A stretch of DNA of 64,000 nucleotides, from positions 22,289 through 86,288 of the forward strand of contig MU832118.1 of assembly GCA_029204225.1 (NCBI GenBank), given 5' to 3'. The notes beneath the pieces are model-generated. The model made no database searches. It worked only from the letters and a program-made list of their open reading frames with translations, and had not been told where the DNA came from. The stretch comes from Diphasiastrum complanatum (lineage: Eukaryota; Streptophyta; Lycopodiopsida; Lycopodiales; Lycopodiaceae). The translations under genes were made by a program, and so were the position numbers. Shown here piece after piece: positions 49,701 to 59,970 of this stretch (position 1 is its first letter; each line of letters starts with the position of its first letter).

Positions 49701-52700
49701 TCTGGTGTTGGAAATCAATCTTTACTTCTGTCTCCTAGCACAGATCTTTGTGGGCTTCCAGCAAATGCTTTTCCAGAAGCTTCTAGTACAGTTTCAATTG
49801 GTTTGGACCTTTCTGGTTGCAAAAGTGCGCAGACGCAGTCAATGCTAGTTAGATCTTTGGATCAGGAAGGATCCTTGTCAGCTATACAGTTCTCTTCTTG
49901 TCCACCTATTACAGGACCTAGGTGCAGTATGAGTTGCACTCATTATGGAAAGCCAAGCATTCTTTCAATGGCTTCCATTGATAAGTCTTCTAGTAATACT
50001 GAGCCTCATATCTGTAATAAGCTTAAAGATGTGGTCACTGGTTGTAGGGGGAAAGAAGGCACAGAGGTGGTGAAAGTAAGGGATCAGGTGGGATCAACTG
50101 GTCAACAGTTATCATCTGCCCATAGAGGGTCTAAACCTATGCGAGGCCAGGAGGTTGCTCTTTTTCCTTCACGCCCAATGGAAGAATACTTTTCTGATTA
50201 TATGAACAGTTCAGACCATAAATCATGTCAGACTTTTGAAGATGGCTCTCAAAGATTAGTGGATGAGGCAGATAAGCTCCATGTCAATATTGTGGGTAAC
50301 ATGCTTAGCAACAGAGCTGTAGGGGAGTATGAAGCTGAATCTTTTGATTTTCGCTCAAATTTTCGCAGTAAGAGACGTTGGATGGCTAACTCACAGGACA
50401 TTTTTTCAGGTATGCCTCCTGGTTATTGCTGGAAATGGATTTTTATACTAGAACTAAGCACGGATGGAAAATCTTGGAATTGCTGTATGCACTTAGGGGT
50501 CTTAGCAATTGGATCGAATCAGTAATGGCCTTCAATGTAATGCCTCAGTGTATTGCGATGAGAAGCACAATTACTTTCTGGGGGTGCTCAGTGTCCAGTC
50601 TAGTAGACTTTGAATTTATTGGCTAGCACTGTTGTCTTCTGCAAAGACATGCCCAAATTTATGTATTCTCATTTTCATGCTTTTAGTGGTTCTTTACAAG
50701 TTGGTTTGTAAAAAGATCATTTAGTTGTGTGAATGTGTTCACAGCTTAGCAGCAACTTTTTTTTTTATTGTTCAAAATAAGGCAGAGCAGTTGTAGTATA
50801 ACTGTACCTAAGTTCTTTGCACCATTGGATGAAGTTTTTTATGTTTTTGTATGTTCGGAGACAACTTTTTTATAGGAACTAGGCTATACAAGACTTGTGT
50901 CTCACAGAAGGTTAGGTGTTTGCAAGAGTCATTGTAGTAGATGTTATTTCACTCTGGTGCTGGTGAAATAAGGGAGGAGCTTTTGAAGCAATAAAATAAG
51001 GACAGTGTCTTTCTACAATTGCTATGCTGGAAAGATTTGCCAATGGAATTTTTCCCATAAAGAAATCGTCACTGATAACCTGCCATACCTGAGAATGTCC
51101 TCACCTCTTTATGTTCTCAGGAAACTGCATCTTCGTAATTGCTGAATCAATTGCAATCCCATACTTTGGTACATTTTTCCCAATGGTATGCCTTTTTCTG
51201 CAAACGTGCACTTCAAAAAATTCAAATTTTTTTCAAACCCTTATATTTTTTAAGCATTTTTCCATGCACTCCAGACATTGATCGTTGGTGCCATAGATAC
51301 AAAAGTCATCAAGAAAGATACTCACAAATCTGTCACAACATTCATAGAATGCTCTTGACGTACCTTTTTGAAATGATGCCAGCGCAATCAAGAGTCCAAA
51401 TGCCATCACTTTATATGCATGTGCACCCCATCATGTGATGAAAGTTGTCTTTTCAAGATCCCTTTTTGAAATGTTGATCGAAATGTTAGAAGCTATACAT
51501 TTCATGTCCAAGTTCCAACAACATCATCCAGTATTGCTCCAATAGATGACAGTGGAAAGTGACCCTCAACTCAGCTTTTGAAGATCTATGTGAATTCTTA
51601 GATTTCTATTCTTGTTCGAGACAATAATGCGACTTAACCAAGCACTATAATCAATGGCATATCTGAAGCCTGCCTTGATAGGTTCTTCTTTTCTGGTGAA
51701 CCTTTTCAACATATTTCGTGTTTACTTACTACCTTTGTTGTCTTGATAGGTTTGGCATCGATGGTTGAAGCAATAGTGAGCTCATACATTTCTTTTCGTC
51801 CCCTATAGTTCATCATAACTCCAAGCAAATATCTTCTTATAGTACTCAAAGAACACCCGGATTGCTCTCCCAACACTTCAAGATATATATCAATGGTATG
51901 TATGTCTGGGATGAAACCCAACATGACATGGAGACATGCAATGTTCAACCCTATGGAGTCCAACAAAAAGGTCTTAAACCATCAACTTCATGTGCATAGC
52001 ATGAACCAAATGCTACACATCCCTGCTCACATCATCAGCACCCTACAGTAGGTGCAGGTCACATGCACAAACATAAGCATTCCAAGATATAAGCCACCAC
52101 CCAAATGGAGATGCAGACATAAGAGTTAGCAATACAAGTGGGAATCACTTTCCTACTCGAGAGCCACAATTAGAATGGTTTATTGTGGTTGATCAAAATT
52201 CTAGTGTAAACATTGTACTTGGAGGCTTAGAAACCTGTTTCGACCTTTTGGGCCAGAACGTACTGGGGGTCGGATTTTTTTTTTAATAGAAAAAACAGGT
52301 ATCAAACCAAAAAAAGGGGGAGTTTCTGGGTACATAGATAGATTAATTACTCACCCCTGCATGTACTTGAAAACAAGCATTCTGATTAATTGCTGCTGCA
52401 TGTACTTGAAAACAAGCATTATCCTTACAACCGATGGGCAAGTAATCCAGCATTTTGTTTGAGATACTCTACTTGTCTGCAAACAAATTGATGGACACTG
52501 GAAGGAGCAATTTGCTTGTTGGATTTACTAGTTCATCTGATGAGCTTTTTAGTAGGTTGTAGGAAATAGGCCCATGTCAATGTCCCTTGCAGGACTAATT
52601 ATGTAAACTGAAATCTCACTTGTTAGAAGAAAAGTCGAAAAAAACGTTTCGTGAAGCTTTCTTTGCAAGACGTTGCCATCAGAAATTTTAATACTTGAAT

Positions 52701-55700
52701 AATACCGCTTTTTGCATAAGTTATTTCTTGAGACTCACTTCTAAAAAAATTGAAAATATCTACTATTTGATTGAACTTATCCAAAATGAATCATGTCAGC
52801 ACCCAGTGGCTTCATCTATAGGAGATTAAAAACACAACAGAAATATTTCCAAAAATTAAGGCACCAATAAAACATGGACGAAAGATGGCCCTCATGGTGC
52901 TAAAAGTTAGTTGGGAAACCACCTTGAATATGAATTCAAAAAAACGGTTGGGAACCACCTTGCATATGTATGGTGGTTCTCATCTGTCTGTTAAAATCTA
53001 TATTCAAGGTTGTCTCCCAACATTTTTTTCAGGTCATATTCAAGGTGGTTTCCCAACTATTTTTCAGCACCAGCAGGGCCTTCCATTCATATTTTGAAGA
53101 TATTGATCCTTAATTTTTTGAAATATCTCTGTTTTGTTTTTTTATCTCTTATGGAAGATTCTACTGGGTGCTTGTAATTGCTGACATGATTCATTTCGGA
53201 TGAGTTTTGGGCATCATCTGCTTTTTTTCTTTGTTAAAGAATTACGAATTTTTTATTTTACTTTTCCTGGCCAAGTTCTGGAACGGAACACGTTCCAGAA
53301 CGCATTCCATTCCGGAACAGGCAACTATGCTTGGAGGTATAAAAACCCTAAAGTTTGAATAGTTCAACCTGGTCCCCATGATTCTTGCGGAGTCAAATTG
53401 ATTATGTCAGCGACATAGTAGGCAGTTAGGCAGCCCAATCAAGGAGAGGCAAATTGGTAAGTATTGCTGATTGGGTCATGGCCATGAAAAAGTTCACCTT
53501 TTAGGGCATCCTGCTTGAAAGTAAAGAAAACTCTAAGTGCCTTATAAGATCTAGGAGATTGTCCTTCAGAGAAGGTATTTATGAATTATTTTCAATGCAT
53601 GCATGTCTGAATAACCTCTAAAGGGCATAAAAATCTTTGATTGTCATGTACCTTTATTGCCTAGATCACTGAAAATGCTCAAAAGAAAATGCTTCTAAAG
53701 GTTTTGTTGATGATTCAAATGTACTTGTGAGTGTCCTACTTAAGAATCTATTTGAAGGATAGATAGCTATCAATAAATTTGAGAACCGGACAGGGCCCCA
53801 AAGAATTGAACAAACAAATGTGAGGGTCCTTGTGGAGACTTAGGGCACGAAGAATGGGAACATCGATAGTTACTCGGTGGATGATTGTATACTATTGGAG
53901 AGCTCTGTTCATTAATCCTCGGTATCTGTCAAACATGAGGATTCTAGGAAATTATAAACCCAGAAAAGTAAGATGGCACATCTTTCATCAATATCATTGG
54001 GAAAATATTTGATTAAAGCCAGGATAAAAGCATCTTGCATGTTTTGGGAGGGCACACTACTCTCCACCTACCCTAATTCCTTGACTTCTTAGCTACATGC
54101 AGAAGTGCAGAAGTTCACCATGCTTTTCTCTCACATGCAAGACTCTTATCTCATGCTTCTTCTCTCTACATGACCCTTGGAGACATCCTCCTTTCCCTCT
54201 CTTTACATCTCACCCACTACCTTCAAGCCACCTCCATAAAAGAGGATGAAGTTGGCCTCTAGGGAGTGAACTTATGGAGATTTGACAAGAGTGCTAATGC
54301 TTTTGATTGCAAGTATCCATTTGCCAAGAGAAATTGTTGCATGTGGATCAAGCCTGTCTTCAGCACTTTTGATTGATCTTGTTGGTAGAGGATATTGTGG
54401 AAACTTCAATGCATGCTAAGTTTCTGTCTAATCTTCTCTAACTTCCCATTGTATACCTTGCCTTTGTCAGTACAAGCCTGGATCTTGTCAAAACTTTGCA
54501 TGCATCAAATTTTCTTTCAACATCCCAAACTTGCGTCTTACTAAAGGTCTAGCATGCATAGACTTTGCTTCCTGTTTCACATGCTGGATCATGCTAAAGT
54601 CTTGCATGCATAACCATTGCATTTCCCAAAACGTGCTTGGATCTTTCTTCAACCTCTTGCATTCTTGAACTGAACCTGGATCCTCTCTTTGTTTCACATC
54701 TCTTCTGTAGCCTTCCTACAACTCGGGCCTCTTCATGTACTGTAGTTCCCTCCCCTTAAGCACTTGGGTCCCCCCCTCTTGCACTGAAGTCCATCCTAAG
54801 CACTCGGCTCCTTATTTGTACTTGGTCCCCACCTAGTACTTGGGTCCTCTCCCTATCTTCTAGTCCCTCCTTGTAATTGGGCCCCTCTAGCTCTTAGGTC
54901 CCTCATTACATTCAGACCCCCTTGCTCTTAAAACAACTTTCTTGCAAGTACACTAGACTTTCTCTTGCTTACTACTTGGATCTTGGCATTGGTATCTAGC
55001 CATATCTTTCACATTCCATTCCACATAGCATATGCATTTTTCAGGTCATAGAATTCTCAAGAAGAATGTCTAGGGTTTAGAGTGCTTTTGTGTCTTGAAT
55101 AAGGGCTTGAAGTATCAATGTATTGATTTGCTGAAATGAGTGATTTCATCTTGTCCACTATTTTCATTATTTTCTTTCAAAGCAAATACATTCTTTTTTG
55201 AGAGTTTAGATTAGGTGGGTTACATCCTTTACAGTACTTGCCCAAAGCAGTGACAAATTTCTAAAAGCTGAATTTCAATCTCCCTTTCTTCTGCACAGAT
55301 CAAAATTACAAATTATATACAGACTCCTCAGTGTGTGAATATTGAAAGAACCTGATTCTTATGTGAATCATCTAAGAAGGATGTTTTACATGAATTGACT
55401 GAGGAACATTTAAACGCTTTCAAGGATGTTATTTGAGCTTTAATACATGCTCTTGTACTTATCACCCCAAATTGGGTGCAAGTAGCTTCAGTCGTCACAT
55501 GGAGTCTATCAAGTAGATGGACAATAACAATCTCAATTGATACGTACTCAATTTGAGGGATTTACTTATTGCCAGTTCAATTGTTGCTTTTGTTTCCATT
55601 TCCATTTTCCTAACCCAGAATGATTACCTTTGAAAGCACTCCTATTCAGACAGCTCTCTGAAAAGAAATCAGAATGTGCTACAGTTCTTGCAACTGTATG

Positions 55701-57526
55701 AAGGGTCTTATGTGGACGGTCCAGACTTGCTGGATATATGCTACCAAGCTGAAAGCTATCTGGACATTGATGATATGGACCTTGACATTGATGATTAAAA
55801 TGACCAGGGTCAGTTCTCAATAGCAGCCAATCAAGCATAGTCAAACCAAAGTGAAGACACCCAAATAAGCTGAATAGATGAGAGGAGCAGAGTTTATAGG
55901 CTAGAACAAAGACAGTTGGCCTAGAAAGAAAACCCAAAGAAGAGCTGTGTTTTTCTTGGAAGTAGATTCTTTCCTAGTTTCCTTGTAGCCTACTAGTCAT
56001 CATCCAAATGTGAGGAGTCCCGGTTCTTTACATCCTTCAACATCTTCTTATAGGTAGTCTGTTCTAGCAGATACACTTGAGACTTGCTTATGGGACTTAT
56101 GAATCCCCTCCATGTGGCAGGTGTGCTGCTACATCACGAACATTCTGGTGAAGGCATTCAAGGGGAATCTTTCTTGATGTTTTGGTCATTTTCTTTTTGT
56201 AACAGCTGTGTATTTGAGATATGTATGCCCTGGGAAGAGTACAGATCTTTTGAACATAGAAATTTTGACAAAGATACATTTTGCAGGTATTGCACAAGAC
56301 CGTATGCCCAAATCTGAACCCGACAAAGGCATGAGGACCAGAGACAGCAAAGAGTTCATGAATGTGGATGTCCTCTCAGATAGGGATCGTGGTGGAGATC
56401 TATATTTTCCTCTTGATAAGTGCAAGAACAGTCACGTCAAGAAAAATTGGGGAAACCAAAATTTGCCAAAGAACTATGCGGGGAAGATCAGCAAAGAAAT
56501 TGATCAAAGCTTGCACTTTTCAGCTTTGGCCAGGAAGTCTGCACCAATAGTACAACTCGGAGTTGGAAACCTGTTTTCCCATAATCAGAAGCACCTCCAC
56601 AGATGTCAAAGGGGGATTCAGAGCTTGAAGAATGAACGAGATGTTTGTATATATTCTCCAATAGCAAGTTCCGAGTATCCAGATGCAAGCTGGATTGATG
56701 TTCAAGTTGATACACGGGCAAAAAGTCAGAGAGAATCTGTGCCTATGGTTTTATTGGCAAGCAAATTAAATAAGAAACCAATTATTGGGTATCCCGTTGT
56801 GGTGGAAGTAGCTGAACTCAACAAGCTTAACACTTTCTTCCAAGGTGAAGGTACTGTAAATAGTGAGAGGTTGGATGAAATTCAGCCAGTTTGGAGAACA
56901 GGCAGACGAACAGCTAGACAACGAGGACACCGTTTTTCTTCTGCTATTGTAGATAATGGGCAAAGTGAACCTTGCAAATCAACTACTGTAAGACACATAG
57001 AACAGTCGGCATTGTTGTGGGTAGTGAATGTGGCACCAAACCCATCGGTCGACAATCAAGGATTTCTTTACTGATTCCACAATATGTCGAAGCCTCATCA
57101 AAGCCGAATGTTTTGGACAGGAAAAAACGTGAATCTTTGCACAAGGCTGCCTTGTCCAAGAAAGTCCTAAGAAGAGTCCGCCTTTCCTCGAGGAAGACGA
57201 GAACGAGGACTCTTTCATCTATTGCAGAAGAGCAGGGTAATAGACTTGGAAAGCATGAGATACAGTTTGAAAATGATATATCTGTGTTTAGTTTGGCTGG
57301 GAAGTCTCAGTCATGGTTAAGGTGCTGCCAAGTTGATGATGCCGGGAATAGCTCTGATCCTCAAAGAGCAAATAATGAAAACTGCATGACACTCATCCAG
57401 CATTCCATGCCTCAAGGCCAAATTCACCAGCTTTCAGTTCTAGCCCCATCTACTGCATCTGTAGCTGCTTGTATTCCTGCTAGGGTTGCTTTGGCAAGGC
57501 TTAAAGCAGTTGTCTGTGAAGACTAG
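40735..57526 (+). CDS. PWWP-domain nuclear protein, three coding exons, about 970 residues
   Basis: Exons: 40735-40922, 48926-50409 and 56287-57526 (introns GTACGT...TTTTCAG and GTATGC...TTTTGCAG). Splicing joins the PWWP domain across intron 1: IVWVRRRNGSWWPGRI, SPRSGTPVKLLGRED in exon 1, then DWYNIEKSKRVKAFRCGDF in exon 2. A basic stretch (KRREKYARREDAI) follows. Exon 2 also has a likely nuclear signal (SSKRRDRKKPLMQVLE). Exon 3 has the conserved tail (WIDVQVDTRAKSQ, VWRTGRRTARQRG, then RLSSRKTRTRTLSS and VAACIP). It resembles plant PWWP proteins such as Arabidopsis At1g51745 and At3g21295, from memory. Such proteins read chromatin marks; partners are unknown here. Frame shifts once in exon 3 between about 56970 and 57060. 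Without a shift, the frame stops at 57074 (819 residues); with a one-base correction the total is 970. Confidence 0.85.
42000..42555 (+). pseudogene. Copia gag remnant in intron 1
   Basis: The plus strand reads AKVPYLKKKLHSVKM, NSLSYAFQNHVMMISARDRI and FPKGGYLGA across frames. It ends in an intact CCHC knuckle (CNNCKKYGHFAFEC) at about 42490-42530. The frame is lost at 42555, where TGTTAGAACC begins unrelated DNA. Confidence 0.7.
43250..43960 (-). pseudogene. Copia reverse-transcriptase remnant in intron 1
   Basis: The minus strand reads KVELIAKGFA, GIDFEETFASV, MDIKSTFPN, QDFIVEGQE, YKLKRALYGLEQ and VNSNLYVFKHGEE. These are RVT_2 blocks in order, with stops and an absent or degraded YVDD region. 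It is opposite in strand to the host gene. Confidence 0.7.
44510..46634. repeat. 1.06-kb tandem duplication in intron 1
   Basis: Copy 1 is 44510-45569 and copy 2 is 45570-46634. Each begins GTGCAAGGAT followed by GGAGTGTGTAACTACAAAC and ends GGCCTCAAAGGGGG. Within each copy the minus strand carries a degraded Copia integrase (DDFTRMTWIF-like and GVERKNRLHN). The copies differ at scattered bases and small indels, so the duplication is not recent. Confidence 0.88.
46635..47012 (+). repeat. Probable LTR end (R/U5 side), plus orientation
   Basis: A TATAAAAG box at about 46696 is followed about 315 bp later by a primer-binding-site-like sequence at 47013. The start of the LTR was not defined; it may lie within the duplicated block. 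Confidence 0.4.
47013..47024 (+). other. Primer-binding-site-like sequence
   Basis: TGTATCAGAGCA, one base from TGGTATCAGAGC. A second, weaker TATCAGAGC occurs about 40 bp downstream. Confidence 0.5.
47500..47780. repeat. Low-complexity AAGTTNA/TTCAA-rich repeat
   Basis: About 12-bp degenerate units (AAGTTCAA, AAGTTTGG, TTCAAGGTGAAG) at 47650-47730. The minus-strand frame (NFNLNFILNPNSNF type) and plus-strand frame (KFKPKFGLKF type) both arise from this simple pattern. It is not judged a gene. Confidence 0.5.
51130..52000 (-). pseudogene. Ty3/gypsy reverse-transcriptase remnant in intron 2
   Basis: The minus strand gives, in order, GRKEMYELTIAST, KAGFRYAIDYSAW (RT start), RIHIDLQKLS, YKVMAFGLLIALASFQK (the FGL-NAPATFQ motif, degraded) and LNFLKCTFAEKGIPLG. 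Several frames must be joined. No integrase follows. It is opposite in strand to the host gene. Confidence 0.7.
52773..53208. repeat. Long imperfect inverted repeat (about 200-bp arms)
   Basis: The left arm, starting near 52773 with ATCC-AAATGAATCATGTCAGCA, is matched by the reverse complement of the right arm ending near 53208. Further paired blocks are ACA-AACAGA-ATATTTC, AAAAATTAAGG, ATGGTGCT(A/G)AAA and GTTGGGAAACCACCTTGAATATG. The centre is near 52990 with a short loop. Small gaps interrupt the pairing. Confidence 0.8.
53276..53320. promoter_or_regulatory. Cluster of TTCnnGAA dyads (subterminal or HSE-like)
   Basis: TTCTGGAAC and GTTCCAGAA (53276-53284, 53292-53300) form a 9-bp inverted repeat, and TTCCGGAA follows at about 53311. 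Three TTCnnGAA units in 45 bp resemble a heat-shock element, but they sit at the end of the hAT-like element where transposase-binding repeats are expected. Confidence 0.4.
54720..54930 (+). repeat. Degenerate C-rich minisatellite
   Basis: Roughly 25-35-bp units built on CACTTGGGTCCCC (for example CACTTGGGTCCCC, TACTTGGTCCCCACC, TACTTGGGTCC, AATTGGGCCCC) recur with irregular spacing. The strand bias is strongly pyrimidine. Confidence 0.6.
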
Positions 57527-57599
57527 GATATCTATTTCTCTTGGTAATTGCAAAGTTGTGAAGACCAGGATATCTATTTCTCCTCATGATTGCGAAGAT
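57516..57599 (+). repeat. 42-bp tandem duplication across the PWWP stop codon
   Basis: GTGAAGACTAGGATATCTAT at 57516 recurs at 57558 as GTGAAGACCAGGATATCTAT. The TAG stop (57524-57526) lies in the first unit; in the second the same place reads CAG. Confidence 0.85.
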
Positions 57600-57722
57600 C
57601 ATGTTCATGCGGATGAACTGTAAGGATTCAGGTATTGATATACGCTTCAATAACGCTCACTAGTTTCAAGGCACTTCTATTTGGGAATCAACTGCATATA
57701 GCTTGCTAGATGTGTCAATAGT

Positions 57723-57961
57723 CCTTGTAATTGTTGCTCTTTGGTGCATACAAGTCATGTCTTGGAAAGCCTGTGCCAAGGTATACTTGTTGCTGAGAGA
57801 TGCTGTCACTTCTAAAGTGTGGGAAGCTTAAGAGTAGCTTGTAATCCTTGTAGCTATTGCTCTTTGGTGCATACACCTCAGTTCTTGGAAACTTGTGCCA
57901 AGATATACTTATTCCTGAAAGTTGGTGTCACTTTTAAAGCGTTGGAAGCTTAAGAGTAGCT
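57723..57961 (+). repeat. 123-bp tandem duplication in the 3' untranslated region
   Basis: Copy 1 57723-57845, copy 2 57846-57961. Both contain GCTCTTTGGTGCATACA, TTGGAAA, TGTGCCAAG and GGAAGCTTAAGAGTAGCT. Confidence 0.85.
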
Positions 57962-58219
57962 CAACTTTCTAGCCTAATCTCATTTCTGCTTGCTAGCAGA
58001 TGAAGCATTGACTGGTAGTGGGTATATCCAGCTGTAAGGTGTTAGCATTGTATTGTAAATTCGACAGATTCAAAACATTTCTGAGCAGTAAATTCACAGA
58101 GTTTCTTCTGGAGCCCAGAAGAGGGAGAATGTGGACCGAGGAAGATTAATGCAAGTGGAGGAAGAATTCTTTAAACAATCTATAGTCCAGCTGAAATAAT
58201 GTGAATGTTGTTTTGGAGA

Positions 58220-58225
58220 AATAAA
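58220..58225 (+). terminator. Candidate polyadenylation signal of the PWWP gene
   Basis: AATAAA about 0.69 kb after the stop codon, in AT-rich DNA. A perfect 16-bp palindrome (ATTGACAATTGTCAAT) lies just after it at 58254-58269. The cleavage site cannot be set without transcripts. Confidence 0.45.
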
Positions 58226-58269
58226 GAAAATTCTCCTGTGCTTATCAATAAGCATTGACAATTGTCAAT

Positions 58270-59970
58270 CAGAAACAATGTTTCCTTCAAATGGAGCATT
58301 AATGTATGTTATCCTGCTTCAATCCCCAATACAAGTTCTCCTTCACCTCCACAACCAGAGACAGTGCTGATTGTGTCCTCAGTGTTAAGGTGGGTGCAAT
58401 GCAATTTCCAAATAGAGTTTCACTTTAGCTTCAACTCGTTGCAACATGTTCTGTCAATCTGATATTGGCAATTGTGTCTACATAATGCTGCAAGGAAGAA
58501 ACGATTTTGGTGTTAATCACATGTGGCCTCATAGTAGTTGCCTCAAAACATGCCATACAGTAACATTTTGTCCTGTCAAATCCTCTCAACTGCTACTATC
58601 TAAAACCCAAAAGCAGATTCAAATCGGTGAAAAGTCAATAGGAAGTTCAATGAGATGATATCCCCAGGTGAATGCTTTCCAGCAAGGCAATTTAGTACCC
58701 TTAATTGGATGCAAACCATCTAAAATAAATCTCAGAATACATTTGAAGCCAATCACAAAAAATCCACAAATTTTGAAAGCACTGAATTTTTCTTTCTAAT
58801 TAGATATGAACTTCTCAAAGCAATATAGTCTCGGAAAAATTAAGAATCTCTAGTAAATCCCAACAGTCTTTTCTCATACAAGATTAGGAACATATGTACT
58901 ACCTTCTAGTCAGCTGTAGCTCAGGTCACCTACCTTCAAAGACCAATAACCCAATCGATGATGTGAAAATCCTGTTCTATAAAGAGAGCTAAACCTTTTC
59001 CGCGTCATTCACCAGCAAAGCCACATAACTTAGAGAGAGAAGGTCTTAGATAATGAAGCATAGAATGCAAATGATTATCTTTAGATTATTCTGCTAAACT
59101 GCAACAAAATATAGCCCATCTAGTGTCATTTTCAACTAGTCTTTCCTTGTCCTATTCACCAACAACGCCACATAGTTATACATGGGAAGGTCTTAGAAAA
59201 TGCAGTGTAGACTGCCAATGATTATCTTCAAATTACTCAACAAGAAAGAGTTTATTTGATACGAGCATGTTCAAGTGGTCTTTCCTTGTCCCTTTCACCA
59301 CTGAAGCCCCATAACTATGGGAAGGTTTCAGAATTAGTAGCATAGACTGCAAATAAGTATTCTCAAATTACTCTCCTATAGTGCAACAAAAGAGAGTGTA
59401 TCTGATATATCATGTTCAAATAGTCTGTCAAGGTCACCTACAAAGAGGAAGTTCAGGCCTCTTCTGTTAAATGATCAAACTTCAACTTGTCATGCTTCAC
59501 ATGCCATAAATCGATGTTCATAGTATATGGAGCTCCCTTGAGTAAGCTATTATCAGTGTTGTCTGAAGCTTGGAAGGAGTTACCATCTACATGACTTTAA
59601 TTTTTTTGCCTAGACCTCTTGGGAGCAGATTGTCTGAGACCAATGTCAAACAATAAATTTCTCAACTTTACTGCCTCTTTGGTAGCTTGCGATGAGAGAC
59701 ATCACATCACTAGGCACAAGTGTCTTCCTTGAAACAGATCTTGCCATCTCCAGCCATATAGGAGCTTCATCGAGCTTCTAATCTAAGCAAAGATGAATTT
59801 ATTTGACAAATGTTTCACTTTTTCCTTCAGGGCTTTCAAATCAGCTAGTTCTTTTTCACGACAACCCAATCATGGATATCAAGTGTAAAAATTTCCACTC
59901 CATAGTAGTATTTGCAATCAACAGAAGGTCACCATTAACTAAGGTATCTCTTGGACCACCCATGGCCAAG
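58270..59970. repeat. Unassigned DNA with a three-copy 140-bp tandem array
   Basis: Three diverged units start at about 58990, 59140 and 59279 and end near 59421. Shared blocks are TTTCC-TGTCC-TTCACCA, CCACATAACT, GGGAAGGT(C/T)T and ATTATCTTCAAATTACT. No gene was recognised in the rest. Confidence 0.7.

Larger units (their letters stand above)
52226..53329. mobile_element. Non-autonomous hAT-like DNA transposon with foldback core
   Basis: 1104 bp flanked by identical 8-bp duplications CTTGGAGG (52218-52225 and 53330-53337), the duplication length of hAT elements. Imperfect terminal inverted repeats read CTTAGAAACCTGTTTCG (left) and CATAGTTGCCTGTTCCG (right, reverse complement), 12 of 17 matching. 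Subterminal CCAGAACG and CTGGAACG units occur near both ends. The interior has a 24-bp direct repeat (TGCATGTACTTGAAAACAAG at about 52358 and 52398) and a long inverted repeat (52773-53208). No transposase frame, so mobilisation would have needed a relative. Confidence 0.5.
50410..56286 (+). other. Intron 2 of the PWWP gene (5877 bp)
   Basis: Donor GTATGC, acceptor TTTTGCAG, joining codon Gly (G|GT). It contains a gypsy RT remnant, a hAT-like element and a degenerate minisatellite. The remaining parts are unassigned, including 53341-54719 and 54931-56286. Confidence 0.8.

Noticed and set aside
56845-56951. A possible small intron (donor GTACTG near 56852, acceptor TTCTGCTATTGTAG at 56951) to explain the PWWP frame break
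   Set aside because: It has a good acceptor, but it would remove the conserved VWRTGRRTARQRG segment, and so does not fit the family.
56988-57060. A GTAAGA...CAAG intron of 73 bp in the same exon
   Set aside because: The resulting frame does not reach the downstream conserved frame, and the acceptor lacks a pyrimidine tract.
58990-59421. CRISPR-like array
   Set aside because: Units are adjacent diverged tandem copies without unique spacers, and the DNA is plant nuclear.
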